Source of the DNA: PS1 clade bacterium | GTDB lineage: Bacteria > Pseudomonadota > Alphaproteobacteria > RS24 | DNA: 24,515 bases | Direction: 5' to 3' | Assembly (NCBI GenBank): GCA_016779015.1 | Contig: JADHOK010000010.1 | Span: 1-24,515, forward strand | Shown here: one piece after another, positions 1 to 8,984 of the stretch | How positions within the stretch are numbered: position 1 is the first letter of the stretch | Layout: each line of letters opens with the position of its first letter | Made by a program: the position numbers and the translations under genes | Notes under the pieces: generated by a model | Databases searched by the model: none | What the model was told of the DNA's origin: nothing | Seen by the model: only the letters and a program-made list of their open reading frames with translations

Positions 1-663
1 CGCGTCCTCCGGCAAGTCCATATCAGCCAGTTTTTCACCCACCGGCACCAGATAATCGCCCGGATAAAGCCCTTCCGGAATATCGCCAATCGCCTCGCCC
101 TTGGCCTCGCGCATCCGCAACAGGGCTGATTGCGCCAGCACATCGACCTGTGAACCGGCATCATTGATGTAGTATTCGCGCAAAACATCGTTGCCCGTCT
201 TCTCCAACAGGCGCGCCAACACATCCCCGACGACCGCACCGCGGGCATGGCCGACATGCATCGGGCCGGTCGGATTGGCCGAGACATACTCGACATTCAC
301 CTTCTCGCCGCCGGTGCCATCGCCATAGGCCGTGCCGGCATTCAGAATATGCGGCACAAGCGCGTGCCAGGCCGATGCTTCGAGGCGCAGATTGACGAAC
401 CCCGGACCGGCAATCTCAGCCGCCGCAATGCGCTCCGAGGTCAATAATTCTTCGACCAGAAGCGCAGCCAAATCGCGCGGCTGCATACCGGCCGGTTTGG
501 CCAGCACCATGGCCGCATTGGTCGCCATATCGCCATGCGCTGCATCGCGCGGCGGCTCCACCGTCAGGCGCGACAAATCCAGCCCTTCTGCAAGCTTGCC
601 CTGCCCTTGCAAAGCGCCAAGCGCGGCGCGCAGCTCGGTTTCGATTTCGGCGAAAAGATTCAT
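1..663 (-). CDS. argS: Arginyl-tRNA synthetase, N-terminal part (cut by window edge)
   Basis: This class I aminoacyl-tRNA synthetase charges tRNA-Arg with arginine in the cytoplasm. The window holds the first 221 codons, open to the left edge, so the C-terminal part of the catalytic core, the KMSK region and the anticodon-binding domain lie outside. The N-terminal additional domain is followed by the diagnostic segment [19 protein letters not shown] at about residues 124-142, which contains the HIGH-type signature as HVGH (136-139). The ATG at 661-663 lies 9 nt after the dgt stop codon, so the two genes probably form one transcript. The dgt-argS order is common in alphaproteobacteria. Nothing looks damaged in the visible part. 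Confidence 0.95.
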   Translation of the reverse strand, partial: MNLFAEIETELRAALGALQGQGKLAEGLDLSRLTVEPPRDAAHGDMATNAAMVLAKPAGMQPRDLAALLVEELLTSERIAAAEIAGPGFVNLRLEASAWHALVPHILNAGTAYGDGTGGEKVNVEYVSANPTGPMHVGHARGAVVGDVLARLLEKTGNDVLREYYINDAGSQVDVLAQSALLRMREAKGEAIGDIPEGLYPGDYLVPVGEKLADMDLPEDA

Positions 664-672
664 GCGCGCTTT

Positions 673-1857
673 CTAAATCATCGTATCTGAAATGTCGAAC
701 AGGCGGCGGTGCTCTTCCATGGCGAAACGGTCGGTCATACCGGCCATATAATCGCAAATAATCCGCGCCGCCTGCGTGGTGTCGCCATCCAGTGCCGCAC
801 CGCGCCAGTCCTCGGGCAGCACTTCCGGCTCAGCCAAATAAAGCTCAAACAAATCGCGCATGATGCGCCGCGCTTTGCTCATCGACCCATTGACCGTGTG
901 GTGGCGGTAAACGCGGGCGTGCAAGAAAGTTTTTATCGCGCGGTGTTTGGCTTCCATCTCCGGCGAGAACACAGCCAGCGCGCGCCCTAATTGGCGCACA
1001 TCATCGGCGCTTTCAATCTTGTCCTGCTTGAGACCGGCATGCACCACAGCGACCAGATCGGCAATCATCAGCGAAATCATCTCGCGAACCAATTCGTGAC
1101 GCACCAGCTTTTCGTCAATCTTGCCGTGCGTTTTATCGATGGCTTCAAGAATTTCACCGGTGAGAGGCAGCTGACGCAGGTCATCCAGCGTAATCAGTCC
1201 AGCCCGCAGGCTGTCATCAATGTCGTGATTATTATAGGCAATATCGTCTGACAGCGCGGCCACTTGCGCCTCCAATGAGGGCCACGTGTCGAGACCCAAA
1301 TCCTGCACCGCCGCGTGTTCGCGCAAAGCAAACGGCAGCGTGTCGAGCGTGGTGTCGCCGTGCAGCAGTGGGCCGTTATGTTTCACCAAGCCTTCCAGCG
1401 TCTCCCAAGTCATATTCAACCCGTCAAACGGGATGTAGCGCTTCTCCAATTTGGTGACGATACGCAGCGTCTGGGCGTTATGGTCGAAGCCACCGAAGTT
1501 CTGCATGGCGGCGTCGAGCGCGTCCTCACCGGCGTGACCGAAAGCGGTGTGGCCGAGGTCGTGCGCCAATGACAGCGTCTCGGTCAATTCCTCATCGAGG
1601 CCCAATTCGCGGGCGATGGAGCGGCCGATTTGCGCCACCTCCAAAGAATGCGTCAGGCGGGTGCGGTAATAATCGCCGACATGCGCGACAAAAACCTGCG
1701 TCTTGTGCTTGAGACGGCGAAACGCCCCACAATGCAAAATGCGGTCGCGGTCGCGCTGATACGGGGTGCGGGTTCTGCTCTCCGCTTCGTCATGCTGCCG
1801 CCCCCGCGAGGCGTCGGGATGGCAGGCATAAGGCGCGTGATAAACGGCGTGGTTCAT
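673..1857 (-). CDS. dgt: Deoxyguanosinetriphosphate triphosphohydrolase-like protein (dNTPase)
   Basis: This HD-superfamily enzyme hydrolyses dNTPs to deoxynucleosides and triphosphate, and so helps control nucleotide pools. With the start used here it has 394 residues, normal for the type 2 dGTPase-like family. The N-terminal family block TPYQRDRDRILHCGAFRRLK is at residues 31-50. The metal site is visible as H70 (TRLTHSLEV), H99-D100 (AHDLGHTAFGHAG) and an Asp at 204-205 (LSDDIAYNNHD). The frame stays open to an ATG at 1896, which adds 13 residues (MLPMKAKPPYIWG). I prefer the ATG at 1857 because homologues begin roughly nine residues before the PYA..P motif; neither start has a good ribosome binding site. 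It lies 9 nt upstream of argS. Confidence 0.93.
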   Translation of the reverse strand: MNHAVYHAPYACHPDASRGRQHDEAESRTRTPYQRDRDRILHCGAFRRLKHKTQVFVAHVGDYYRTRLTHSLEVAQIGRSIARELGLDEELTETLSLAHDLGHTAFGHAGEDALDAAMQNFGGFDHNAQTLRIVTKLEKRYIPFDGLNMTWETLEGLVKHNGPLLHGDTTLDTLPFALREHAAVQDLGLDTWPSLEAQVAALSDDIAYNNHDIDDSLRAGLITLDDLRQLPLTGEILEAIDKTHGKIDEKLVRHELVREMISLMIADLVAVVHAGLKQDKIESADDVRQLGRALAVFSPEMEAKHRAIKTFLHARVYRHHTVNGSMSKARRIMRDLFELYLAEPEVLPEDWRGAALDGDTTQAARIICDYMAGMTDRFAMEEHRRLFDISDTMI

Positions 1858-1987
1858 GCCCCATATGTAGGGCGGTTTGGCTTTCATGGGAAGCATAGCT
1901 GTCTAAAAAAGCGTAGGCCCTGCGACCAGCAATCCGCTCAATCTCAATAAGTTAAATGGAAGCTGATAAGTGCACTCGAAGACGCGG

Positions 1988-2449
1988 CTAAAACGTCAAT
2001 CGCAGCATCACCATATCGCGCACCAATTGGCCATTTTCGATAATCGGCTCGGGGTACTTGGCAAAATAGTCGCGCAAAATGCCGTCTTTCTTGAAACCGC
2101 ATTTTTCATATAGGCGGATTTGGTCACGGCCGGTTGTAGCCGTGCCAATCTCGACAATCGCCGCGCCGCGCGTTTGCGCCAACCCGACCACACGGGCAAT
2201 CAGCGCGCTGGCCATACCCTGACGCCGCATAATGGTTTTGGTGGCGATGTTTTTAATCTCAAAGCCGCCCTCAATCGGCACGACGACACACAGCGCGTAA
2301 GGATCTCTCGGCTTGCCGATGGTAAATATCTCAGCCTCGGGGCAAGTCGGCGGCGTATAGGCCTGCACAGCCTCAACCCACGGGTCAGCCTGCAGCAATA
2401 AATCCCAATGGGCGCGGGTCAGCGCGGCGTCATATTCGGCAACATCCAT
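1988..2449 (-). CDS. GNAT-family N-acetyltransferase
   Basis: A 153-residue protein with the GNAT fold. The core is seen as a beta-strand region (YALCVVVPIEGGFEIKNIAT), the acetyl-CoA pyrophosphate loop RRQGMASALIARVV at about residues 75-88 (the R/Q-x-x-G-x-A/G motif), and the C-terminal YEKCGFKKDG motif near residues 114-123. GNAT enzymes move an acetyl group from acetyl-CoA to an amine, but the substrate cannot be read from the sequence. It sits between dgt and the divergent erpA, and 130 nt separate it from the dgt start, so co-transcription is possible but not shown. A second reading frame inside it is a shadow. Confidence 0.85.
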   Translation of the reverse strand: MDVAEYDAALTRAHWDLLLQADPWVEAVQAYTPPTCPEAEIFTIGKPRDPYALCVVVPIEGGFEIKNIATKTIMRRQGMASALIARVVGLAQTRGAAIVEIGTATTGRDQIRLYEKCGFKKDGILRDYFAKYPEPIIENGQLVRDMVMLRLTF

Positions 2450-2502
2450 GCGGCGAGCTTAGCTTGAATCGCAGCCGTTTTGCGCTGCCAAATATCAGTG
2501 GC

Positions 2503-2531
2503 TTGTATCTGCGGCTAAAGCACCCTATTTT
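2503..2531 (+). promoter_or_regulatory. Sigma-70-type promoter of erpA, predicting a leaderless mRNA
   Basis: A -35 box TTGTAT (2503-2508), a 17-nt spacer and a -10 box TATTTT (2526-2531) precede erpA. The erpA ATG begins at 2538, only 6 nt past the -10 box, so the expected transcription start falls on or next to the start codon. No Shine-Dalgarno sequence is present in that gap. Both facts fit a leaderless transcript. Confidence 0.5.
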
Positions 2532-2537
2532 CTGGAT

Positions 2538-2864
2538 ATGCAGCAATTCGCCATTACCGAAAGCGCCGCAGCGCAAATCAGCAAGATTTTAGCTCAAGAA
2601 AATGAGGGCGCGTATTTGCGCGTGGCGGTGCAAGGCGGCGGGTGCTCGGGCTTTTCATATGTGTTTTCCATCGATGGCAAAAAAGCCGATGACGACCTGA
2701 CATTCGAACGCGACGGCGTCACCGTGCTGGTCGATGAAATGTCGATACAATATATGGAAGGCAGTGAGATCGATTGGGTCGATGATATGATCGGCGCTAG
2801 CTTTCAGATTAAAAACCCGAATGCCACCGCAAATTGCGGCTGCGGCACATCCTTCGATATTTAA
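2538..2864 (+). CDS. erpA: Iron-sulfur cluster insertion protein ErpA (HesB/IscA family)
   Basis: An A-type Fe-S carrier that accepts a cluster from the assembly machinery and passes it to apo-proteins in the cytoplasm. It has 108 residues, the usual family length. The three conserved cysteines are visible: C36 in GGGCSGF and C100/C102 in the C-terminal NCGCGTSF motif, together the C-x63-C-x-C pattern of the family. Naming it ErpA rather than IscA or SufA rests on overall similarity and on its place next to dgt and xth, a gene order found in alphaproteobacteria. It starts a tight plus-strand operon, with the exonuclease gene beginning 3 nt after its stop codon. The start appears to be leaderless. 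Confidence 0.93.
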   Translation: MQQFAITESAAAQISKILAQENEGAYLRVAVQGGGCSGFSYVFSIDGKKADDDLTFERDGVTVLVDEMSIQYMEGSEIDWVDDMIGASFQIKNPNATANCGCGTSFDI

Positions 2865-2867
2865 ATT

Positions 2868-3662
2868 ATGAAACTCGCCAGTTGGAACGTGAATTCAATC
2901 AAGGCGCGCCTGCCCAATGTGCTGCGCTGGTTGGAAGAAGCGCAACCCGATATTGTCGGCCTGCAAGAATTGAAATGCGTTGATGAAGCTTTCCCGCGCG
3001 CCGAGATTGAGGCGCTGGGCTATAATGTCGAGACGCACGGTCAGAAAACCTATAACGGCGTAGCGCTGTTGTCGAAGCTGCCACTGGAGGATGTCTCGCG
3101 CGGCCTCCCTGATTTTGAAGACGAACAATCGCGTTATATCGAGGCGGTGGTTTCAACCGATAAAGGCGCGCTGCGCGTAACCTCGATTTATCTGCCCAAT
3201 GGCAATCCGACCGGCGACGACGGCAGCGACCCGAAATACACCTATAAGTTGAACTGGATGGCAGCGCTCGAGGCGCATGCGAAAACCCTGCTGGGCTATG
3301 AAGAGGCGTTTGTGCTGTCGGGCGATTTCAACGTCATCCCGACGCCCGCCGACTGCTATAGCCCCGGCGCTTGGGAGGGCGACGCGCTGTTTCGCCCCGA
3401 AACCCATGCCGCCTTCCGCCGCATCTTCAATCTGGGGCTGACCGAAGCCGTCGCGTCCTCGGCGCAGACCGGCGACGATACTTATACATTCTGGGATTAT
3501 CAGGCCGGGGCTTGGCCGAAGAATAACGGCATTCGCATCGACCATCATCTGATGTCACCGCTGGCTGCCGATATGTTGAGCGGTTTCGATATTCATCGCC
3601 ATACGCGCGATTGGGAAAAACCCTCTGACCACGTGCCGGTGGTCATCGAGCTGGATATTTAG
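2868..3662 (+). CDS. xth: Exodeoxyribonuclease III (AP endonuclease, ExoIII family)
   Basis: A DNA-repair nuclease of the endonuclease/exonuclease/phosphatase fold. The family cleaves 5' of abasic sites and also has 3'-exonuclease and 3'-phosphatase activity. It has 264 residues, as expected. Catalytic and metal-binding residues are all present: N7 in SWNVNS, E34 in LQELK, Y108 in IYLPNG, D153 and N155 in SGDFN, and D254-H255 in PSDHVPV. The gene follows erpA by 3 nt, and its TAG stop shares one base with the GTG start of the next gene (TAGTG), pointing to a single operon with translational coupling. The encoded enzyme looks complete. Confidence 0.95.
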   Translation: MKLASWNVNSIKARLPNVLRWLEEAQPDIVGLQELKCVDEAFPRAEIEALGYNVETHGQKTYNGVALLSKLPLEDVSRGLPDFEDEQSRYIEAVVSTDKGALRVTSIYLPNGNPTGDDGSDPKYTYKLNWMAALEAHAKTLLGYEEAFVLSGDFNVIPTPADCYSPGAWEGDALFRPETHAAFRRIFNLGLTEAVASSAQTGDDTYTFWDYQAGAWPKNNGIRIDHHLMSPLAADMLSGFDIHRHTRDWEKPSDHVPVVIELDI

Positions 3663-4408
3663 TGGAACCCCTTTTGCTTTTTATCGCCGGGCTGGTGGGC
3701 GGCACGATGAACGCGCTCGCCGGCGGCGGTAGCGGCGTCACTTTTGCGGCTTTGGTGTTCACCGGTATGCCGCCCATCATCGCCAATGCGACCAATACAT
3801 TCGCCGCCACATTCGGCTACATCACCGGCGTGGCGGGCTATTGGCGGCATATGGAAGGGCTGTGGCGCGACCTCATCTGGCAAGTGCCGCTGGTGTTTAT
3901 CGGCGGCCTAATCGGCGGCTGGTTGCTGCTGCAAACCGACCCGCAATTATTCTCCGCCGCCGTGCCATGGTTGCTGCTGTTCGCTACGCTATTGTTTATG
4001 GCCGGGCCGCAATTGCAGCGCGCGGCGGCCCGCATGCAGTCGCGCAATGTGCGGCTGCTCGGCGCTTTTGCGGTTTTCCTGACTTGCATTTACGGCGGCT
4101 ACTTTCAAGGCGGCTTCGGCATCCTCACCCTCGCCGCTTTGTCGTTGGGGGGCTATACCGCCGTGCGCGCCATGAACGGGCTGAAGCTGGTTTTCGCCAC
4201 CGTCTCCTCGGTGGCGGCGATTTTGCTATTCGCCACGCAAGGCAAGATTGACTATGTCGGCGGCTTGGCGGTGATGGTGGGCATCGGCATTGGCAGCTAT
4301 GGCGCAGCGCGGCTGACCGATTATGTGTCCGACGCCAATGTCAAACGCGCCAGCCTTGCCGTGTGCTGGCTGGTCACGGTTTACGCTTTCGTTTCAACCT
4401 ATAGCTAG
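3662..4408 (+). CDS. TauE/SafE-family membrane permease (DUF81)
   Basis: A 248-residue integral membrane protein made almost wholly of hydrophobic helices, probably seven or eight. It opens with a glycine-rich motif typical of this family ([22 protein letters not shown], residues about 11-32), and the second half repeats the pattern ([21 protein letters not shown]). Members export or import small organic or inorganic anions such as sulfite, sulfoacetate or thiosulfate; the substrate here cannot be told. The start is GTG at 3662, overlapping the xth stop codon by one base. It ends tail-to-tail with valS, the two stop codons sharing the palindrome CTAG. Confidence 0.88.
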   Translation: MEPLLLFIAGLVGGTMNALAGGGSGVTFAALVFTGMPPIIANATNTFAATFGYITGVAGYWRHMEGLWRDLIWQVPLVFIGGLIGGWLLLQTDPQLFSAAVPWLLLFATLLFMAGPQLQRAAARMQSRNVRLLGAFAVFLTCIYGGYFQGGFGILTLAALSLGGYTAVRAMNGLKLVFATVSSVAAILLFATQGKIDYVGGLAVMVGIGIGSYGAARLTDYVSDANVKRASLAVCWLVTVYAFVSTYS

Positions 4409-7083
4409 TTGAGGCGCGCCAAAGCGCTTTGCAGCTTGTCGCGGCGTGCTTCTTCTTCGGCGAGGCGCGCTTTGTTTTCGTCGATCACCGCTTCCGGCGC
4501 TTTATCAAGAAACCCCTGATTGGACAGCTTGCCAGAGATTTTCTTAATCTCGCCTTCCACCTTGCCGATATCTCTGGCAAGGCGCGCTTTCTCAGCATCG
4601 ACGTCAATGACATCAGCCAATGGCAGGGCCAGTGTCGCCTCGCCAAGTACGGCTTGCACCGCGCCTTCGGGCACCGCATCGGCCTGCGCAATATCAGACA
4701 GCCGCGCCAATCGTTTCAGCACCGCATCGGTCTGGCTGAGACGGCCTTTCGTGGCCTCTCCCGCGCCGACAACAACCAGCGGCACTTGCGCGCCGGCCGG
4801 CACATTCATCTCGGCGCGCACCGAGCGGATTTCAGAAATTGCCTCGATAAGCCAATTGACCTCGGCGTCAGCCTCGGCGTTGATGAGGTCTTTCGATAAC
4901 ATCGGCCATGCATCCAGCATCAGATGATTTTCGCGTTGGGCGGTCTTGGCCCAAACCTCTTCGGTGACGAACGGCATGAACGGGTGCAGAAGTTTGAGGG
5001 CTTGGTCGAGCGCCCATTTGGTCGCCGCCTGCACTTCGGCTTTTACGGCTGCGTCCTCGCCCTGCCCGTCTGCTTGCAGTGATGGCTTGGCCTGCTCGAC
5101 ATACCAATCGCAAAAACTGTTCCAGATAAATTGATAGACCGCATTGGACGCATCATTGAAGCGATAAGCCTCGAGCGCTTGTGTCACCGCGTCTTGCGCG
5201 CGCACCACCTCACCGACCAACCATTGCGTCAGCGGTTGGCTGGCTTTGGCGGGGTCGAAATCCCCGGCTTCAAAGCAGCCGTTCAATTCGCAAAAGCGCG
5301 CCGCATTCCAAAGTTTGGTAGCGAAATTGCGATAGCCTTCGACCCGCGCCTCGGCCAGTTTGATATCGCGCCCCATTGCCGCCATGGCTGACAGGGTGAA
5401 GCGCAGCGCATCAGCGCCGTATTTGTCCATCAGCTCTAGCGGGTCAACCACATTGCCTTTCGATTTGGACATTTTCTGACCTTTTTCGTCGCGCACCAGC
5501 GCGTGTACATAGACGGTATGGAACGGCACCTCATCCATGAAATGCAAGCCGCTCATCATCATGCGCGCGACCCAGAAAAAGATAATATCGAAACCGGTAA
5601 CCAGTACATCGGTTTTGTAATGGCGGGCAAGCTCCGGCGTTTCATCGGGCCAGCCCAGCGTCGAGAACGGCCATAACGCTGAGGAGAACCAGGTATCCAG
5701 CACATCCTCATCGCGCGTCAGCGCCACGCCATCGCCGGCTTTGGCTTGCGCGGCGGCTTCGCTTTCGGCGACATAAACATTGCCGTCTTCATCATACCAA
5801 GCCGGAATTTGATGCCCCCACCAAAGCTGGCGCGAGATACACCAAGGCTGGATATTGTTCATCCACTCAAAATACGTCTTGTCCCAATTCGGCGGCACGA
5901 ATTTGGTCGCGCCCCCTTTCACCGCTTCAATGGCCGGCTTGGCCATGGTCTCGGCATCGACATACCACTGGTCGGTCAGCCACGGCTCGATGACCGCGTT
6001 AGAGCGGTCGCCATACGGCACCATATGCGTGTCGGGTTCGATTTTATCGACCAGCCCCAGCGCTTCCAAAGCGGCGACGATTTTTTCACGCGCCGCGTAG
6101 CGGTCGAGGCCGTGCCATTCTTCCTTGCCGTTCATGGTTTCAAAAGCTTCGTCGGAGAGGTCGATCGCCGCGTGTTGGTCGAGCATATTGATAGCGGCTA
6201 GACCGCAGCGTTTGCCGACTTCGAAATCGTTAAAGTCATGCGCCGGGGTGATTTTCACCGCGCCCGAACCTTTCTCAGGGTCGGCATATTCATCGGCAAC
6301 AATCGGTATCAGGCGACCGACAATCGGCAATACAACATTTTTGCCGATAAGGTCCTTATAACGCTCATCCTCAGGATGCACGGCGACGCCGGTATCACCC
6401 AGCATGGTTTCCGGCCTGGTGGTAGCGACGGTGATATGACCGCTGCCATCCTCAAGCGGATAATTAAAATGCCACAGGTGGCTATTGGTTTCGCGCTGTT
6501 CGACCTCGAGGTCGGAGACAGCGGTTAACAGTCCCGGGTCCCAATTGACCAGACGCTTATCTTTATAAATCAGCCCCTGCTCATAAAGACCGACAAATAC
6601 TTTCAGCACCGCTTTGGACAAGCCTTCATCCATGGTGAAGCGTTCGCGGCTCCAATCACAACTGGCACCAAGGCGGCGCAGCTGGCGGGTGATAATCGAG
6701 CCGCTTTCCTCTTTCCATTGCCAAACGCGCTCGAGAAACTTATCGCGGCCCATTTCGCGGCGGCTTTCATTGCCCTGCTCGGATAGCCGGCGCTCCACCA
6801 CCATTTGCGTTGCGATACCGGCATGGTCCGTGCCCGGCTGCCACAATACATCGCGGCCGCGCATGCGCTCAAAGCGACACAGAATATCCTGCAGCGTATT
6901 GTTCAGCGCGTGACCCATATGCAAGCTGCCCGTAACATTGGGCGGCGGAATGACAATCGTATACGGCTCGGCTTCGGGAACACGCCCAGCTTTGAAACAG
7001 CCGCTCTCTTCCCAGTCTTTATAAAGGCGGGATTCAATCGTGGTCGGATCAAAATGTTTGTCGAGCTTGTTACTGCTGGCCAT
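4405..7083 (-). CDS. valS: Valyl-tRNA synthetase
   Basis: Charges tRNA-Val with valine and edits mischarged threonine. From the ATG at 7083 it has 892 residues. The class I signatures are the HIGH-type HMGH at 55-58 ([16 protein letters not shown]) and KMSKS at 537-541 ([14 protein letters not shown]). The editing domain lies between them ([15 protein letters not shown], about 221-235; TPAHDFNDF, about 279-287). The anticodon-binding domain follows, and the protein ends in the tRNA-binding coiled coil ([19 protein letters not shown] onward). An in-frame GTG at 7089 is an alternative start; I prefer the ATG for its fit to homologues. It lies downstream of the broken popZ-like gene, the usual alphaproteobacterial arrangement. 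Confidence 0.97.
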   Translation of the reverse strand: MASSNKLDKHFDPTTIESRLYKDWEESGCFKAGRVPEAEPYTIVIPPPNVTGSLHMGHALNNTLQDILCRFERMRGRDVLWQPGTDHAGIATQMVVERRLSEQGNESRREMGRDKFLERVWQWKEESGSIITRQLRRLGASCDWSRERFTMDEGLSKAVLKVFVGLYEQGLIYKDKRLVNWDPGLLTAVSDLEVEQRETNSHLWHFNYPLEDGSGHITVATTRPETMLGDTGVAVHPEDERYKDLIGKNVVLPIVGRLIPIVADEYADPEKGSGAVKITPAHDFNDFEVGKRCGLAAINMLDQHAAIDLSDEAFETMNGKEEWHGLDRYAAREKIVAALEALGLVDKIEPDTHMVPYGDRSNAVIEPWLTDQWYVDAETMAKPAIEAVKGGATKFVPPNWDKTYFEWMNNIQPWCISRQLWWGHQIPAWYDEDGNVYVAESEAAAQAKAGDGVALTRDEDVLDTWFSSALWPFSTLGWPDETPELARHYKTDVLVTGFDIIFFWVARMMMSGLHFMDEVPFHTVYVHALVRDEKGQKMSKSKGNVVDPLELMDKYGADALRFTLSAMAAMGRDIKLAEARVEGYRNFATKLWNAARFCELNGCFEAGDFDPAKASQPLTQWLVGEVVRAQDAVTQALEAYRFNDASNAVYQFIWNSFCDWYVEQAKPSLQADGQGEDAAVKAEVQAATKWALDQALKLLHPFMPFVTEEVWAKTAQRENHLMLDAWPMLSKDLINAEADAEVNWLIEAISEIRSVRAEMNVPAGAQVPLVVVGAGEATKGRLSQTDAVLKRLARLSDIAQADAVPEGAVQAVLGEATLALPLADVIDVDAEKARLARDIGKVEGEIKKISGKLSNQGFLDKAPEAVIDENKARLAEEEARRDKLQSALARLN

Positions 7084-7155
7084 TATCACTCACATGCTTG
7101 TCTGCCCGTGAGTTACACCAAGCCGCAGATTTCATCAAGTCACGCCACCCATGGA

Positions 7156-7542
7156 TTACGTCCGGATTTTGCCATCGGGGTCGTTTGCCAACACCGGCTC
7201 ATCGCGGGCGGCTTCGACGAGACCGCGAATTTCCTCCCGCATCGGCCGCTCGGCAAGCGGCGGCATATTGCGGTCAATCCAATCGTGCAGCAGCGGCTCA
7301 AGCCGCTCCAATATCAAGGCTTCCAACACGGTCGGCGGATTGTCCTCGCCGCCGCTCAGCCTGTCGAGTGCGGCAAAAATTCGATCGCGAGCTTGCTAGG
7401 AAAACGCGGTGCTACTTGACGTATCACTTGACGTATCACTTGGCGTATCACCCAACGTCTCGTCATCATCCGACATAATGCGCCGAATGGCCCCAATGAT
7501 TTCATCCGTATTGTCGCCATCGGCGAGTGTTGATTCATCCAT
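7156..7542 (-). pseudogene. popZ: popZ-like gene (DUF2497) interrupted by an in-frame amber codon
   Basis: PopZ is the polar organising protein of alphaproteobacteria: it forms a matrix at the cell pole and anchors the ParB-parS complex. Read from the ATG at 7542, the first part carries the family N-terminal motif TDEIIGAIRRIMSDDDE (residues about 12-28), then a short Ser/Asp/Thr linker, then a TAG at codon 49 (7396-7398). In the same frame the reading continues as QARDRIFAALDRL and the conserved C-terminal helical domain (LILERLEPLLHDWIDRNMPP, then LAERPMREEIRGLVEAARDE), ending at a TAA (7156-7158). Total length would be 128 codons plus stop, shorter than Caulobacter PopZ because the proline-rich linker is nearly absent. 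The position between tolC and valS is the usual one. It may be a true nonsense mutation, a sequencing error, or a gene expressed by readthrough. Confidence 0.8.
7414..7449 (-). repeat. Three tandem copies of a 12-bp repeat in the popZ-like linker
   Basis: Two identical units of ACTTGACGTATC and one with a single change (ACTTGGCGTATC) lie head-to-tail on the plus strand. Read in the popZ-like frame they encode the repeating Ser-Asp-Thr linker (GDTPSDTSSDTSS). The unit is a multiple of three, so copy-number change would not shift the frame. It lies 15 nt from the amber codon, counting from its nearest edge. Confidence 0.9.
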
Positions 7543-7601
7543 AGCCGTCTCCGTTTCAAAACGCCAACAGCCCGATGGGAACTCAACTCAAAAAATCAGA
7601 A

Positions 7602-8942
7602 TTATTCCGTGTCGCCGGCCGACGCGGTCAAAGACGCCGGTTCGATGCGCAAGCGGCGCGCCGTCAACCGACCCGTCGTTGCCAGCAAATTATACGCCGC
7701 GACATACTGATTGCGTTCAGCTTGTACCAAATCGACGCGGGCATCGAGCAATAATTGCTCGGCGTTCAGCACATCCAAATTGGTGCGCGTGCCCAATATG
7801 TTTTCTTGCTTCACGCCGTCCAACGCCAATTCCGAAGCGGTGATTTGCTCCTTGGTCGCAGCGATGGCCGATTGCGTTGCCTGCACATCATTCCAAGCGA
7901 CAATCACTTGCCGCTCCACCGTATTGGAGGCGACATGCACATTTTGTTGCAGCGCATTACTGGCATCGCGCGAGGCGGCGATGGCGGCAATCGATTTACC
8001 GCCCAAAAATAACGGCACGGCAACCCGCACTTCCACCCTGGTCACTTCCGTTTCATGTCCAACCAAAGAGCCCGACGGGTCTTCGTTCCTCGAATAAGAA
8101 CCGGTCAGATTAACCGAGGGCAGCACCGAGCCGACCGCGCTATAGCTGGAATATTTACCGCTTCTGGACATTTCTTGCGCGTTTTTCAAATCAGGATTTT
8201 CACTTCGCGCCGTGCTGATGGCTTTGTCGAGGGTACGCGGCAAGCGCGGTAGCTTGAGCGGTTTTGCAAGCGCCCCCGGCTCTACCCCCACCACTTCGCG
8301 ATACACCGCTTCGGCACCACGCAAAGAGGCGGCAGCAACCAGCTGCGCCGATTTGGCGCCCGCAACAGCAGCGCGCGATTGCGCCACATCGGTGCGCGTC
8401 ACCACGCCAACCGAAAAACGGTCTTCAACCGCTTCCAATTGTTTTTCCAAAACGCGCAAATTTTTCTCACGCAGATCAAACACCGAGCGCGCCTCAAGGA
8501 CGTCCAAATGGGCCGCGATGGCGGCGAGCAGGATTTGCTGCTCAGTGCTTACCAACTTGGCTTGCTCGGCTTTCACCTCGGCGCGCTTACTGCGGAACGC
8601 GTTGAGATTTTTACCGCTGGTAAAAAGCTGCTGCGTCAGCTGCACACCATAGCTATCGGTGTTGTAATCGCTGCTCATGGCAGGTTTATAAACACCCTCA
8701 TTGGTTTTGGTGTTGGTGTCGTTATACGTCTCGCTGGTGAAAGCCGTCACTTGCGGCAGCATGTCAGACAGGGTGACGAATTGCTCGTTATAGCGCGCAT
8801 CATAGGTTGAACTGGCCGCCGCTAGCGCCGGATTTCGGGCTAGCGTTTCCGCCATCGTTTGCTCCAAAGACACTGCATGAGCGCTAAAGGTGGCAAAAGC
8901 CATCAGCGAAAGGCTCGCCAAACCGGTTTTTATTGTTTTCAT
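7602..8942 (-). CDS. tolC: TolC-family outer-membrane efflux/type I secretion protein
   Basis: An outer-membrane trimeric channel protein that links inner-membrane efflux pumps or type I secretion systems to the outside. From the ATG at 8942 it has 446 residues. The N-terminus is a signal peptide (MKTIKTGLASLSLMAFATFSAHA, cleaved near residue 23) followed by the family opening VSLEQTMAETLARNPALAAA. Two similar halves follow, each with long coiled-coil helices; the second half contains RVEVRVAVPLFLGGKSIAAI and the ending VLNAEQLLLDARVDLVQAER, both typical of the OEP/TolC family. An ATG six bases further upstream (8948) is in frame. The gene lies between the pcm-like gene and popZ, a conserved order. 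No inner-membrane pump gene is in the window, so its partner is unknown. Confidence 0.93.
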   Translation of the reverse strand: MKTIKTGLASLSLMAFATFSAHAVSLEQTMAETLARNPALAAASSTYDARYNEQFVTLSDMLPQVTAFTSETYNDTNTKTNEGVYKPAMSSDYNTDSYGVQLTQQLFTSGKNLNAFRSKRAEVKAEQAKLVSTEQQILLAAIAAHLDVLEARSVFDLREKNLRVLEKQLEAVEDRFSVGVVTRTDVAQSRAAVAGAKSAQLVAAASLRGAEAVYREVVGVEPGALAKPLKLPRLPRTLDKAISTARSENPDLKNAQEMSRSGKYSSYSAVGSVLPSVNLTGSYSRNEDPSGSLVGHETEVTRVEVRVAVPLFLGGKSIAAIAASRDASNALQQNVHVASNTVERQVIVAWNDVQATQSAIAATKEQITASELALDGVKQENILGTRTNLDVLNAEQLLLDARVDLVQAERNQYVAAYNLLATTGRLTARRLRIEPASLTASAGDTE

Positions 8943-8984
8943 AAACATATCCCGCCTGATTCTGATTGGCGTATCAAGCAGTGC

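Noticed and set aside
7396..7398. Genome-wide reassignment of TAG as an explanation of the popZ interruption
   Set aside because: TAG is the ordinary terminator of at least five intact genes in the window.
7357..7586. A 76-codon minus-strand frame over the popZ repeat (with IRQVIRQVIRQ)
   Set aside because: It is a shifted reading of the 12-bp repeat; the popZ frame has the conserved motifs at both ends.
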